Assembly (NCBI GenBank): GCA_963829505.1
Contig: CAWHIL010000003.1
Span: 62,001-126,000 of the forward strand
DNA length: 64,000 nucleotides
Direction: 5' to 3'
Source: Roseiarcus sp963829505
GTDB taxonomy: Bacteria > Pseudomonadota > Alphaproteobacteria > Rhizobiales > Beijerinckiaceae
The translations under genes and the position numbers were made by a program. Below are positions 10,475 to 19,425 of the stretch, piece after piece. Numbering within the stretch: the stretch's first letter is position 1; each line of letters starts with the position of its first letter. The notes beneath the pieces were generated by a model. The model worked only from the letters and a program-made list of their open reading frames with translations, searched no databases and was not told the DNA's origin.

Positions 10475-12034
10475 AGCCGATCCTTGATGATGTCGGCCAC
10501 GCGCAGCGCGTTGGCGATGATCGTGAGCGTCGGGTTCACCGCGCCGATCGAGGGGAAGAAGCTCGCGTCGGTGATATAGAGGTTGTCGACTTCGTGGGCG
10601 CGGCAATCGAGGTTCAGCACCGACGTCGCCGGATCCGTGCCGAAGCGACATGTGCCCGCCTGGTGCGCGGTGCCGGAGAGCGGAATATTCTTGCCGAGAT
10701 AGAGCGAGCGTTCGAGGAACACGGCGGGCCAGCCGATCTCCGACAGCACATCCTTCAGCTTGCGCTTCAAATGCTTGAGCGCCTCCGGGTTGGTTTCCGT
10801 GAGATCGAGATGAACCTTGCCGTCCTTGTAGTAGACCCGGTTGTCCGGACGGGGCAGGTCTTCGGCCTGCAGCCAAAAATCCATCGAATGGCGGGCGATC
10901 TCGCTGAATGGCATGTCGGGCAAGCCATTCGAGCCAGCCGGGCAGTTCTTCGCCCTTGATCTGGTCGGCATGGCTGGTCGCGCACATCTGGATCAGGCCG
11001 AGGGGATAGTCCCAGTCGTCGCTGCCGAAATAGAAATCGCTGAACGCCAGCGTCTTCTGAAAGACCGTCTCGTTGACGTGACGCATCACCGCCATGACGA
11101 TGCTCATCTCGTGGCGCATGTAGTTGCGTCCGACCTGATCGGAGCCGTTGGCGAGGCCGTTCGGATGGCGGTCGTTGGCCGAGCGCAACAGGAGCAGCGC
11201 GGAGGAAAGCGATCCGCATGCGACCACCACCGTGTCGGCTGAATAGATCTCCTGCTCTCCTCTCCGCTCCACATGAACGGCGTCGACCCGCCGCCCGCTC
11301 GGATCTGTTCCGAGCTTCGAAACATAGGCGTTCGTCATCAGCGTCACGTTGTCGTGCTTCGCCAGCATCGGATCGATGCAAATCACCTGCGCGTCCGCCT
11401 TGCCGTTCAGGAGACAGGGGAAGCCGTCGAACGCGGTGCAGCGTATGCAGGTGCTGGTCGGCGTCGCAAAACCGTCCTCCTTCTGGTCGAGCAGAATGCC
11501 GAGCGGGAGATGGAAGGGCTTCAGACCGATCGCGGTCAGCTTGTCGGACAGTTCGGCAACTTTGGGCTCATGTTTCACCGCGGGATAGGGGTAGGGCGTG
11601 TCGGACGGGGGCTCGGTTGGATCCTCGCCGCGCGCGCCATGGACACGGAAAAGCGCCTCTGCGGCGTCATAGTAGCGGGCGAAGTCGCGGTACTTGAGCG
11701 GCCAGGCAGGCGAGACGCCGCCGGCATGGACGATCTCGTCGAAATCGCGCTCGCGCAGCCGGAAGAGCGCTGCGCCATACACCTTGGAATTGCCGCCGAC
11801 GAAGTAATGGAGTTGAGGGGTGAAGGCGGCCCCTTGAGCGTTGGTCCATGTCTCGGCGGCTTGATACCTGCCGTCGACGAAGACGGCCTGCGCGCTCCAG
11901 TTCGCTTCCTCGCGCGGCAGATAGTCGCCGCGTTCGAGGATCAGAATGCGCTTTCCGGTCGGAGCGAGCGCCTGGGCGAGCGAAGCGCCGCCGGGGCCGC
12001 TTCCGATAACGATCACATCGTAATGCTCGCCCAA
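10471..12034 (-). CDS. GMC-family FAD oxidoreductase (operon 1), one frameshift
   Basis: Glucose-methanol-choline type flavoprotein, about 520 residues, no signal peptide. I choose a TTG start at 12034, which has GGAGG five bases upstream and begins right before YDVIVIGSGPGGASLAQALA, the Rossmann FAD motif; longer frames run back into a transposon-like element. Other marks are FVGGNSKVYGAALFRLRERD, a cysteine-containing segment CIRCTAFDGFPC, and the C-terminal GMC block HQAGTCRFGTD and FFPSIGAVNPTLTIIANALR with the catalytic His/Asn region. One shift near 10905. Probably oxidises an alcohol or sugar and passes electrons to a quinone or other acceptor. First gene of the DoxX-cupin-VOC operon. 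Confidence 0.85.
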
Positions 12035-12048
12035 TTGAACCTCCACAC

Positions 12049-12166
12049 CTAGCAGGGTGTCGAAAAACTCATTTCCGCCGCGGTTCGATCCGTTCCGGAC
12101 TCTATTGGATTCCGCTGTGTTCACGGTCGCGACCCCACATGGCGGACTTTTTCAACAGCCTGCTAG
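12049..12166. mobile_element. MITE-like element or short IS relic with 22-bp imperfect inverted repeats
   Basis: The left end CTAGCAGGGTGTCGAAAAAC (12049-12068) pairs with the reverse complement of the right end, CTAGCAGGCTGTTGAAAAAG (12147-12166), with three mismatches in 20. The run resembling CTGTTGAAAAAGTC is a common terminal sequence of IS5-type and related insertion sequences. The 118 bp contain no transposase. CTAG stands at both extremes and may be part of the ends or a target duplication. It sits directly upstream of the GMC gene, whose apparent N-terminal extension is element sequence. Confidence 0.6.
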
Positions 12167-12198
12167 TGGTCGACGACGCTGCAGCTCGGTCCTAGTTG

Positions 12199-12222
12199 AA
12201 CGGCCAAGGGCCGCGTTGTTCC
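12199..12222 (-). promoter_or_regulatory. Possible EcfG-like promoter (short spacer) toward the GMC operon
   Basis: GGAAC (12222-12218) and CGTT (12202-12199) occur on the minus strand with a 15-base spacer, one base shorter than the usual 16-17. It would drive the GMC-DoxX-cupin-VOC operon but is separated from it by the MITE-like element. Weak on spacing; kept because the opposite strand has a perfect site 27 bp away. Confidence 0.25.
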
Positions 12223-12248
12223 GCCCGTGGACGATTTCGCAATCGTCC

Positions 12249-12273
12249 GGAACCAGGCTCCAAGCCATTCGTT
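12249..12273 (+). promoter_or_regulatory. EcfG-type general-stress promoter for the SDR-TPP-GMC operon
   Basis: GGAAC (12249-12253), exactly 16 bases, then CGTT (12270-12273): a perfect match to the sigma-EcfG consensus of the alphaproteobacterial general stress response. The start codon of the SDR gene is 27 bp downstream at 12301, with AGGAG in between, leaving room for a short leader. Two more perfect copies lie before other cargo operons. Confidence 0.75.
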
Positions 12274-12300
12274 CAAAGTTTGCATTCAGGAGAAAAACCG

Positions 12301-13297
12301 ATGCCGAAAGTGGCGGTGATCACCGGCGCTGGCGCGGGCGTCGGTCGCGCCACGGCCGAAGAATTCGCGCGGCAAGGCTTTGACGTCGCGCTGCTGTCGC
12401 GCGATCCCGCCCGGCTTGAACGAGCGGCCGAGGAACTGCGCCGCCAGGGCGTGCGAGCACTGCCGATCCCCACCGATGTCGCCGACGCCGCCGCGGTGGA
12501 AAGCGCCGCCGATCGCGCCGAGGCGGAACTCGGGCCGATCGACGTCTGGGTGAATGTCGCGATGGCGACGGTCTTCGCCCCCGTGGCGAAGCTGACGGCG
12601 GAAGAGGTCGAGCGCGGCACCAAGGTGACCTATCTCGGACAGGTGCACGGCATGATGTCGGCGCTGAAGCGGATGCGCGTGCGCAATCGCGGCACGATCG
12701 TCAATGTCGGCTCGGCGCTCGCTTATCGTTCGGTGCCGCTGCAATCGATCTATTGCGGCGCCAAGGCGGCGATCAGAGGCTTTACCGACAGCCTTCGCAG
12801 CGAGATCATCCACGACAAGCTCGACATTCAGCTGACGATGGTCGATTTGCCTGCGGTCAACACCCCGCAGTTCGACTGGGCGCTCAACAAGATGGGGCGC
12901 AAGGCCAAGCCGGTCGCGCCGATCTTCCAGCCCGAAGTGCCTGCCCGCGCCATCTTTTTCGCCGCCACGCACAAGCGACGCGACATCTGGGTAGGCTGGC
13001 CGACGGTCAAGGCGATCCTCGCCAACCGCATCGCCCCGGGCCTGATCGATCGCTACCTCGCCAAGGCCGGCTATTCCGGCCAGCTCGCCGACCAGCCGAC
13101 CGCGCCCAATGCTCCCGCCAACCTATTCGAGCCGGTCCCCGGCGATTATTCGGCCCACGGTCGCTTCGACGCTCAGTCGCGCGAGCGAAGCTGGGAGATG
13201 TTCACCGATCGCCACAAGGACGGCGGTCGTCGCGGCCGTGGCCGTGCTGGTGATCGGGCTGGCGGTGCATCAGGTCGCGAAGCGTTTTGAGATCTGA
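12301..13297 (+). CDS. SDR-family oxidoreductase with C-terminal membrane helix, one frameshift
   Basis: NAD(P)-dependent short-chain dehydrogenase of about 331 residues. The ATG at 12301 follows CAGGAGAAAAACCG. The N-terminal VAVITGAGAGVGRA is the nucleotide-binding TGxxxGxG motif, NVGSALAYRS carries the catalytic Ser, and SIYCGAKAA the YxxxK pair. An extra G near 13215 shifts the end; in the corrected frame the protein closes with TAVVAAVAVLVIGLAVHQ, a single transmembrane helix, giving a tail-anchored enzyme, as in other SDRs of this group. Substrate unknown. First gene of a five-gene operon with the TPP enzyme, membrane protein, gluconate dehydrogenase subunit 3 and GMC genes, under a perfect EcfG-type promoter. 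Confidence 0.87.
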
Positions 13298-13350
13298 ACC
13301 AGGCGCCGGCGGAGGCCGTCGGCGAGGTTCTGGTCCCAGGGAGATTCCCT

Positions 13351-15134
13351 ATGTCGCAGAATGTCGCGGAATTCGTCTGGAAGCGCCTCAACGCATGGGG
13401 CCTGTCGCGGGTCTACGGCTATCCCGGCGATGGCGTCGGCGGATTGGACGTCGCGCTCGAAAAGGCGAAGGACTTCATGGATTATGTCCAGGTTCGCCAC
13501 GAGGAGATGGCCGCGTTCATGGCCTCGGCGCATGCGAAGTTCACCGGACAGGTGGGACTCTGCTACGCGACTTCCGGGCCTGGCGCGATCCATCTGCTGA
13601 CTGGGCTCTACGATGCGAAGATGGACCATATGCCGGTCGTCGCGATCGTCGGTCAGCAGGCGCGTTCGGCGCTCGGCGCGAGCTATCAGCAGGAGGTCGA
13701 CCTCCAGAACCTGTTCGCCGACGTAACCGAATATGTGGTGACCGCGGTCGTGCCCGAGCAGGTGCGCACCTGCATCGATCGCGCGGTGCGGATCGCGCAG
13801 GCCAAGCGGGCGGTCACCTGCGTGATCATTCCCAACGATCTGCAGGAACTCGAATACGAGGATGCGCCGATGGTTCATGGCGCGACGCACACCGGCGTGG
13901 GCTACCCCGGCGCCGCGACGCTGCCGAACGTCGAGGATATCCAGAAAGGCGGCCGAAATCCTCAACAAGGGCAAGAAAGTCGCGATCCTGGTCGGCGCCG
14001 GCGCGCTGCACGCGACCGACGAGGTGATCGCGGTGGCCAATCGACTCAACGCCGGCGTCGCCAAGGCGCTGCTCGGCAAGGCGGCCGTGCCCGACGAACT
14101 GCCGTTCGTCACCGGGTCGCTCGGCCTGCTCGGCACCAAGCCGAGCTGGAATCTGATGAAGCAGTGCGACACCTTCCTGATGGTGGGGTCAGCCTTTCCT
14201 TACAGCGAGTTCCTGCCCAAGCCGGGCAACGCGCGGGGCGTCCAGATCGATATCGACGGCGCCAACCTCTCGCTGCGCTATCCGATGGAATACAGCCTGA
14301 TCGGCGACAGCAAGGAGACGCTCGCGGCTCTCCTGCCGCTGCTGGAGCAGAATGAGAACGGGAGCTGGCGCGCAAGGCATCGAGAAGGATGTCTCCGAAT
14401 GGTGGGACACCCTCAAGGCGCGCGCGATGGAGCCGGCCGATCCCGTCAATCCGCAACGCATCTTCCACGAACTTTCGCCGCGACTTCCCGACGACGTCAT
14501 CATGACCGGCGATTCGGGTTCGGTCGCCAACTGGTACGCGCGCGACATCCGAATCCGGCGCGGCATGATGGGATCGCTTTCGGGCGGCTTGGCCTCGCTG
14601 GGCGCCGCGACGCCCTACGCGCTCGCGGCGAAGATGGCCTATCCCCATCGCCCCGTGATCGGCTTCATCGGCGACGGCGCGATGCAGATGAACGGGCTCA
14701 ACGTGATGATCACGGCGAGCAAATATTGGCGGCGCTGGTCAGACCCGCGCTTCATCCTGATGGTGCTCAACAACGAGGATCTGAACCAGGTCACATGGGA
14801 GGAGCGCGTGCAGCTCGGTGACGGCAAGACGCCGCTCACCCAGACGATCCCCGACTTCCCCTATCACAAATATGCTGAACTGCTCGGCTTCAAGGGCATC
14901 TATTGCGATGATCCCGAGAGGATCGGCGCGGCCTGGGACGAGGCGCTGGCCTCCGACTGTCCCGTCATCATGAACATGAAGGCCGATCCGAATGTGCCGC
15001 CGCTGCCGCCGCACATCACGTTGAAGGACGCCAAAAACTTCATGACCATGATGGCTGACGAGCCCGAGCTCGCGAGCGTCATCAAGAACAGCGCCAAGCA
15101 GATGCTCGCCGGCCTCCTGCCTGGCAAGGACTGA
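13351..15134 (+). CDS. Thiamine-pyrophosphate-requiring enzyme (PoxB/acetolactate synthase-like), two frameshifts
   Basis: About 594 residues in the three-domain TPP enzyme layout: N-terminal PYR domain with catalytic Glu in VRHEEMAAFMAS, central domain (VAILVGAGALHATDEV), and C-terminal PP domain with the TPP/magnesium motif GFIGDGAMQMNG...LNNEDLNQVTWE. ATG at 13351 follows AGGGAG. Frame changes occur near 13950 and 14360. The family includes pyruvate:quinone oxidoreductase PoxB, acetolactate synthase and decarboxylases; the context of quinone-linked dehydrogenases and a quinol oxidase favours a PoxB-like 2-oxoacid oxidation, but no lipid-binding C-terminus is obvious, so this is inference. 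It follows the SDR gene by 53 bp and precedes the membrane protein by 4 bp. Confidence 0.84.
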
Positions 15135-15138
15135 AGGC

Positions 15139-16066
15139 ATGGCCCACACGCTCGAGCGCCTGCGTGAGACGCTGCAGCTCGCGCCCCAGGCGAAAATGCC
15201 GTCCGCGATGCGTCCGCCGCCGCGTGACGACCGAGGCGCTCCGACCGCGGTCGTCACCGCCGCGCGGCGCCTCAACCGCGCGGCCGGCGTGATCGCGGCC
15301 TCGGTGCTGATCGACAGCGCGATGGAGCATTATCGGGGCAATTTCCACAACAAGGCGATGTGGACGCCGCTCGTCACGTCGTCGCTATCGATCGCGGTGA
15401 GCATTCACGGCCTGTCGGACAAGCGCCATGGCGCGCATCCGGTGCGGGATCTCGTCTATGCGATTGCGGGGCTGACGGGGCTGATCGGCACGGGGTTCCA
15501 CCTCTACAACGTCACCAAGAAGGTCGGCGGTTTCAACTGGCAGAACATCTTCTATTCCGCGCCGCTCGGCGCGCCGGCCGCGATGTCGTTGTCGGGGTTG
15601 ATGGGATTCCTCGCCGAACGCGTTCGGGACAACGAACCGCAGGGGGAGCCCGACGTGTTCGGCCTGCCGGCCGGCAGGGTTGTCGCCGCGACGACGGCGG
15701 CGTCGTTGCTCGGGACTACGGCCGAAGCAGGCCTGCTCCATTTTCGCGGCGCGTTTCACAATCCAGCGATGCTGCTGCCGGTGACGATGCCGCCGGTCGC
15801 CGCCGTTTTGCTCGGCGCGGCGGCTGCCGGCGATGCAGCGAAAAGCCGCAAGGCTTCGCGAGGTTTGGATGGCCGCCACCGCGGCGATGGGCGTCGCCGG
15901 CGTCGCGTTCCACGCTTACGGCGTGTCGCGCGGCATGGGCGGATGGCGCAACTGGCGGCAGAATGCGTTTGCCGGCCCGCCGCTGCCCGCGCCGCCCGCG
16001 TTCACCGGTCTCGCGCTTGCCGGTCTTGCCGCTTTGGCGCTGCTCAAGGAGCACGCCCGTGACTGA
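15139..16066 (+). CDS. Tandem-duplicated polytopic membrane protein of unknown function, one frameshift
   Basis: About 309 residues, not assigned to a named family by me. After a 45-residue polar N-terminus there are two homologous halves, each with about four hydrophobic segments. Half 1 contains HYRGNFHNKAM (15328-15360) and GTGFHLYNVTKKVGGFNW; half 2 contains HFRGAFHNPAM (15739-15771) and GVAFHAYGVSRGMGGWRNW. Three histidines per half are therefore conserved. One indel near 15845 separates the halves' last parts. It begins four bases after the TPP enzyme and overlaps the next gene by eight. Position between a TPP enzyme and a flavin dehydrogenase suggests a membrane partner, perhaps binding haem, metal or quinone; that is speculation. 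Confidence 0.8.
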
Positions 16067-16711
16067 GCCGCCCCGCTATCCGGGCTATGACGTGCTCGCC
16101 AAGCGCGACACGCCGTCATGGAACGCGAAGACGAGGGAGGTCGATCGAGCAGCGTCTGGCGACCCCGAATGCGCCGCGCTTCTTCAGCGCCGAAGAGTGG
16201 CGGATCGCGGACGCATTGTGCCGTCGTATCCTGCCGCAAGCGAACGAAGAGGATGCGGTGTCGCTGGTCGCCCTGCTCGACGCCAAGCTGCTCGCCGATC
16301 ACGGCGACGGTTTCCGCGAGGCCAGCATGCCCTATATGCGCGACGCTTGGCGACAAGGGCTTGCCGCGCTCGATGGCGAGGCGAAGGCGCGGTATGACGG
16401 TCGGGGCTTTGCAGTCCTCGCCGACCGCGAACGGGACGCGCTGCTGCGTGCCATGCAGAGCGGCGAAGTGAACGGGGATCGCTGGTCGGGGCTTGGACGC
16501 CAAGGCGTTCTTCGATCGCCGGATTCTCGTCGACGTGCCGGCGCTCTTCTATTCGCATCCCAAGGCCTGGAACGAGATCGGTTTTGGAGGTCCCGCCTCC
16601 CCGCGCGGCTACGTCCGTCTCGACGGCGACCGCCCCGATCCTTGGGAGGCGGCGGAGGCCGAGCCGGGCGAGGAACGGGCCGCGGAAGAGCAGAACCGGC
16701 ATGTCGTCTGA
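16059..16711 (+). CDS. Gluconate 2-dehydrogenase subunit 3-family protein, two frameshifts
   Basis: Small subunit of a GMC-type dehydrogenase, about 217 residues. A GTG start at 16059 overlaps the preceding gene by eight bases. The family core is FFSAEEWRIADALCRRILPQ then DAKLLADHGDGFREASMPYM and FFDRRILVDVPALFYSHP, followed by WNEIGFGGPASPRGYVR. Extra bases near 16140 and 16492 shift the frame. Classical members carry a Tat signal that exports the large subunit; this one has none, so the complex is probably on the cytoplasmic side. Its partner is the GMC gene whose ATG (16701) lies inside its 3' end. No cytochrome c subunit gene is present. Confidence 0.85.
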
Positions 16712-18358
16712 CCCAAGCCTCCAGCCCCGAGCCACGGGCGGCCGGGCGCCCGATATTTTCCGGAGAGGCGGCTGGGTCCCGATGCGGGAATATCGCGAGA
16801 GCGAAGCCGTCGATTTCGCCATCGTCGGAACCGGCGCGGGCGGGCGGAACGCTCGCCGCGCTGCTCGCCGAGCAGGGCTTTTCGGTCGTCGCCTTCGATG
16901 CGGGCGGCTTTTTCCGCCCGCTGGAGGATTTCGCATCGGACGAAACCGCGCAGAACCAGCTCTACTGGACCGACAAGCGCGTCCTCGACGGCCCGAACCC
17001 GATCAAGATGGGCGGCAACAATTCGGGCAAGGCGGTGGGCGGATCGACCGTCCATTACGCGATGGTGGCGCTGCGCTTCCGGCCCGAATGGTTCAAGGCG
17101 CGCACGACGCTCGGCTACGGGGCGGATTGGCCGATCTCCTGGGAGGAGATGTGGAGCTACTACGGAATTGCCGAGCGGCAGATCAACATCTCCGGGCCGC
17201 TGACCTATCCCTGGGGACCGAAGCGGCCGCGTTACCCCTATCGCGCGCATGAGCTGAACACCGCGGGCAAACTGCTGGCGAAAGGCTGCGAGGCGATCGG
17301 CATCGACTGGAGCGAGACGCCGCTCGCGACGCTTTCCGCCCCACATGCGGGGCCGGAGGGAAAGAGTCCGCCGTGCGTCTATCGCGGGTTCTGCCGGTTC
17401 GGCTGCTCGACCAACGCGAAACGCTCGGCGCTTACTGTTTGGATTCCGCGCGCGCTCGCCGCGGGAGCGGAGGTGCGCGATCTCGCGATGGTCGGGCGGA
17501 TTGAAACGGGATCGGACGGACGCGTGACCGGCGTGCAGTACCATCGTGATGGCGGCTGGCGTTTCCAGCGCGCGAAGAATGTGGTCGTCGCGGGCTATGC
17601 GGTGGAGACGCCGCGGCTGCTGCTGAACTCGGCGACCGAGCGCTATCCCGACGGCCTCGCCAACAGTTCCGGTCTCGTCGGCAAGAACCTGATGACCCAG
17701 TCCAACGCCGCCGTCTGGGGCCGGATGGACGAACCCGTGCGCTGGTATAAGGGGCCGCCTAGCCTGGCGATCACCGAGCATTGGAATTACGACGACAACA
17801 AGGACTTTCACGGCGGCTATTGCTGGATGGGTCAGGGACCGTTGCCCATCGAATGGGTGTCGGTCCAGACCGGCGCGCGCGGGCTATGGGGAGAGGATCT
17901 GCGTCGCGCGATGCTCGACTATAACCACATGATCGGCGTCAAGATGGTCGGCGAGATGCTGCCCAACGAGGCGAACCGGGTCACGCTCGCCGACGATCTC
18001 GATCAATATGGCCTGCGCGTCGCCAGGATCACCTACGCGTGGGGAGAAAACGACAAGGCTTTGGTCAATCACGCGCTCGAACAGATGAGCGCCTCGCATC
18101 GAGGCGATCGGCGCGAAGGACATGTTCCGCCAGGAAGACGATACCTGTCATCTGGGCGGCACGGCCCGCATGGGGAGCGACCCGCGCGCGAGCGTCGTCA
18201 ACGCCGATTGCCGGAGCTGGGACATCCCCAATCTGTGGGTGTGTGACGGATCGGTGTTCCCGACCGTTGGCGGCGTGAATCCGTCGCTGACGATCCAGGC
18301 GATCGCGATCCGCACCGCCGATCGGATCGGCAAGCTCGCGGCCGCGGGCGAGCTTTGA
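16701..18358 (+). CDS. GMC-family FAD oxidoreductase (operon 2), two frameshifts
   Basis: Large flavin subunit of about 552 residues, related to gluconate/sugar 2-dehydrogenases. ATG at 16701 overlaps the end of the subunit 3 gene. After a 30-residue leader without signal features comes VDFAIVGTGAGGGTLAALLA, where one extra G near 16842 breaks the frame. Family blocks are MGGNNSGKAVGGSTVHYAM, a cysteine segment CVYRGFCRFGCSTNAKRS, NEANRVTL, and the C-terminal DTCHLGGTARMGSDP and CDGSVFPTVGGVNPSLTIQA with the active-site His/Asn region. A second indel is near 18100. Predicted to oxidise a sugar or polyol and reduce the quinone pool with its small subunit. Convergent with cyoD, four bases apart. 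Confidence 0.86.
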
Positions 18359-18362
18359 GCCG

Positions 18363-18800
18363 CTACATCATCCTTTCTCGCAGGTTGAACAGGATGACGA
18401 GCGTCCCCGAGACCATCAGGATCACGATCAGCGTCGAGAACAGGATCAGCTGAAGATCGTCGCGCGCCGATTTGCGAAGGCTGATGTGCAGGAAGAAACG
18501 GAAGTGCACCACCATCTGGACGAGCGCCAGCCCGAGCACGATGGCGAGCGAAGTCGCCAGCATCGAAGCTTGGCCAGCGCACCGTCGCGAAAGCCGCGCC
18601 GGTGAGCGCGAGCGCAAGGCCATAGCCGATCGCGTAGGACGAATCTCGTCACGCTTGCTCTCGGTCGGCTTGCCAATCTGATCCATCGCTGGCGCCGGCC
18701 GCCACAGGATCGCGAGAACCACCGCTGCAAGCAGCGCAAGCCCGTAGAGGACCGGAGATGAGCCGGGCCTGTCAGGTTTAGCGTCGTTCGAGCCGCTCAC
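18363..18800 (-). CDS. cyoD: Cytochrome o ubiquinol oxidase subunit IV, with extra N-terminal helix, about two frameshifts
   Basis: The C-terminal 110 residues are a typical CyoD: three helices SYAIGYGLALALTGAAFA, SMLATSLAIVLGLALVQMVV with HFRFFLHISL, and LILFSTLIVILMVSGTLVI, ending at TAG 18363. Shifts lie near 18640 and 18570. The frame from GTG 18800, which overlaps the cyoC stop as GTGA, encodes an extra segment VLYGLALLAAVVLAILW before MDQIGKPTESKRDEI. Either CyoD has a fourth, N-terminal helix, or a separate tiny membrane protein is encoded first and CyoD starts at the internal ATG. CyoD assists assembly of the copper-haem oxidase. Confidence 0.78.
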   Translation of the reverse strand: MSGSNDAKPDRPGSSPVLYGLALLAAVVLAILWRPAPAMDQIGKPTESKRDEIRPTRSAMALRSRSPARLSRRCAGQASMLATSLAIVLGLALVQMVVHFRFFLHISLRKSARDDLQLILFSTLIVILMVSGTLVILFNLRERMM

Positions 18801-19425
18801 CGGATCAGTCCCTGCAGATAGACGACCGAAAAGATCGCGATCCAGACGATATCGAGAAAATGCCAGAACAGGCCAAGCCGCAGGATGTTGATCTTGACCC
18901 GCGCATCGAGCCCGAACGTTATCACCTGGACCATCATCACGACGATCCAGATGCATCCGAAGAAGACATGAAGCCCATGCAGCGGCACCAGCGCGAAGAA
19001 GGACGAAAGATATCCGCTGCGGGTCGGATAGGCGCCGTCGCCGAACATCGTCGCGAAGTCGTGCAGCTCCATGCCGAGAAAGGCGAGCCCGAGGAGCTAG
19101 CGTCACGCCCATCCAGCCGAGCAATTGCAGGCGCGGCGCTCCGTGCTTCATCGCGACCGAGGCCATGCCGAAGGTGAAGCTGCTGGTGAGCAGCGTCAGG
19201 GTTTCGAGGAAGGCGGGAAGGATCTTGTACTCGCTCGCCGGCGTCGGTCCGCCGACGGTCGCGGGCAACATCACGCCATAGGTGGCGAAGAGCAGCGCGA
19301 AGATCACCGCGTCGCTCATCAGGAACACCCAGAAGCCGAACACCGCGCTGCCCGCCTGCTCATGCGTCAGCGCGTCGGTCTCGCCGAGATTGAGGCCGGC
19401 GTGCCTGAGTCTCGCTCGCGCTCAT
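18797..19425 (-). CDS. cyoC: Cytochrome o ubiquinol oxidase subunit III, two frameshifts
   Basis: Five-helix subunit III of about 209 residues. ATG 19425 overlaps the cyoB stop as ATGA. Reading across an indel near 19405 gives HAGLNLGETDALTHEQAG then FGFWVFLMSDAVIFALLFAT, the start of the family domain; LTLLTSSFTFGMASVAMK follows. A second shift near 19095 leads into MELHDFATMFGDGAYP, SGYLSSFFALVPLHGLHVFF and the last helices, ending LQGLIR. This subunit stabilises subunit I and may guide oxygen. It belongs to the GH15-cyoABCD transcription unit. Confidence 0.85.

Noticed and set aside
12199..12222. Fourth EcfG promoter driving the GMC-DoxX operon
   Set aside because: The spacer is 15, outside the usual 16-17, and a transposon-like element separates it from the gene, so it is listed only at low confidence and not counted in the regulon argument.
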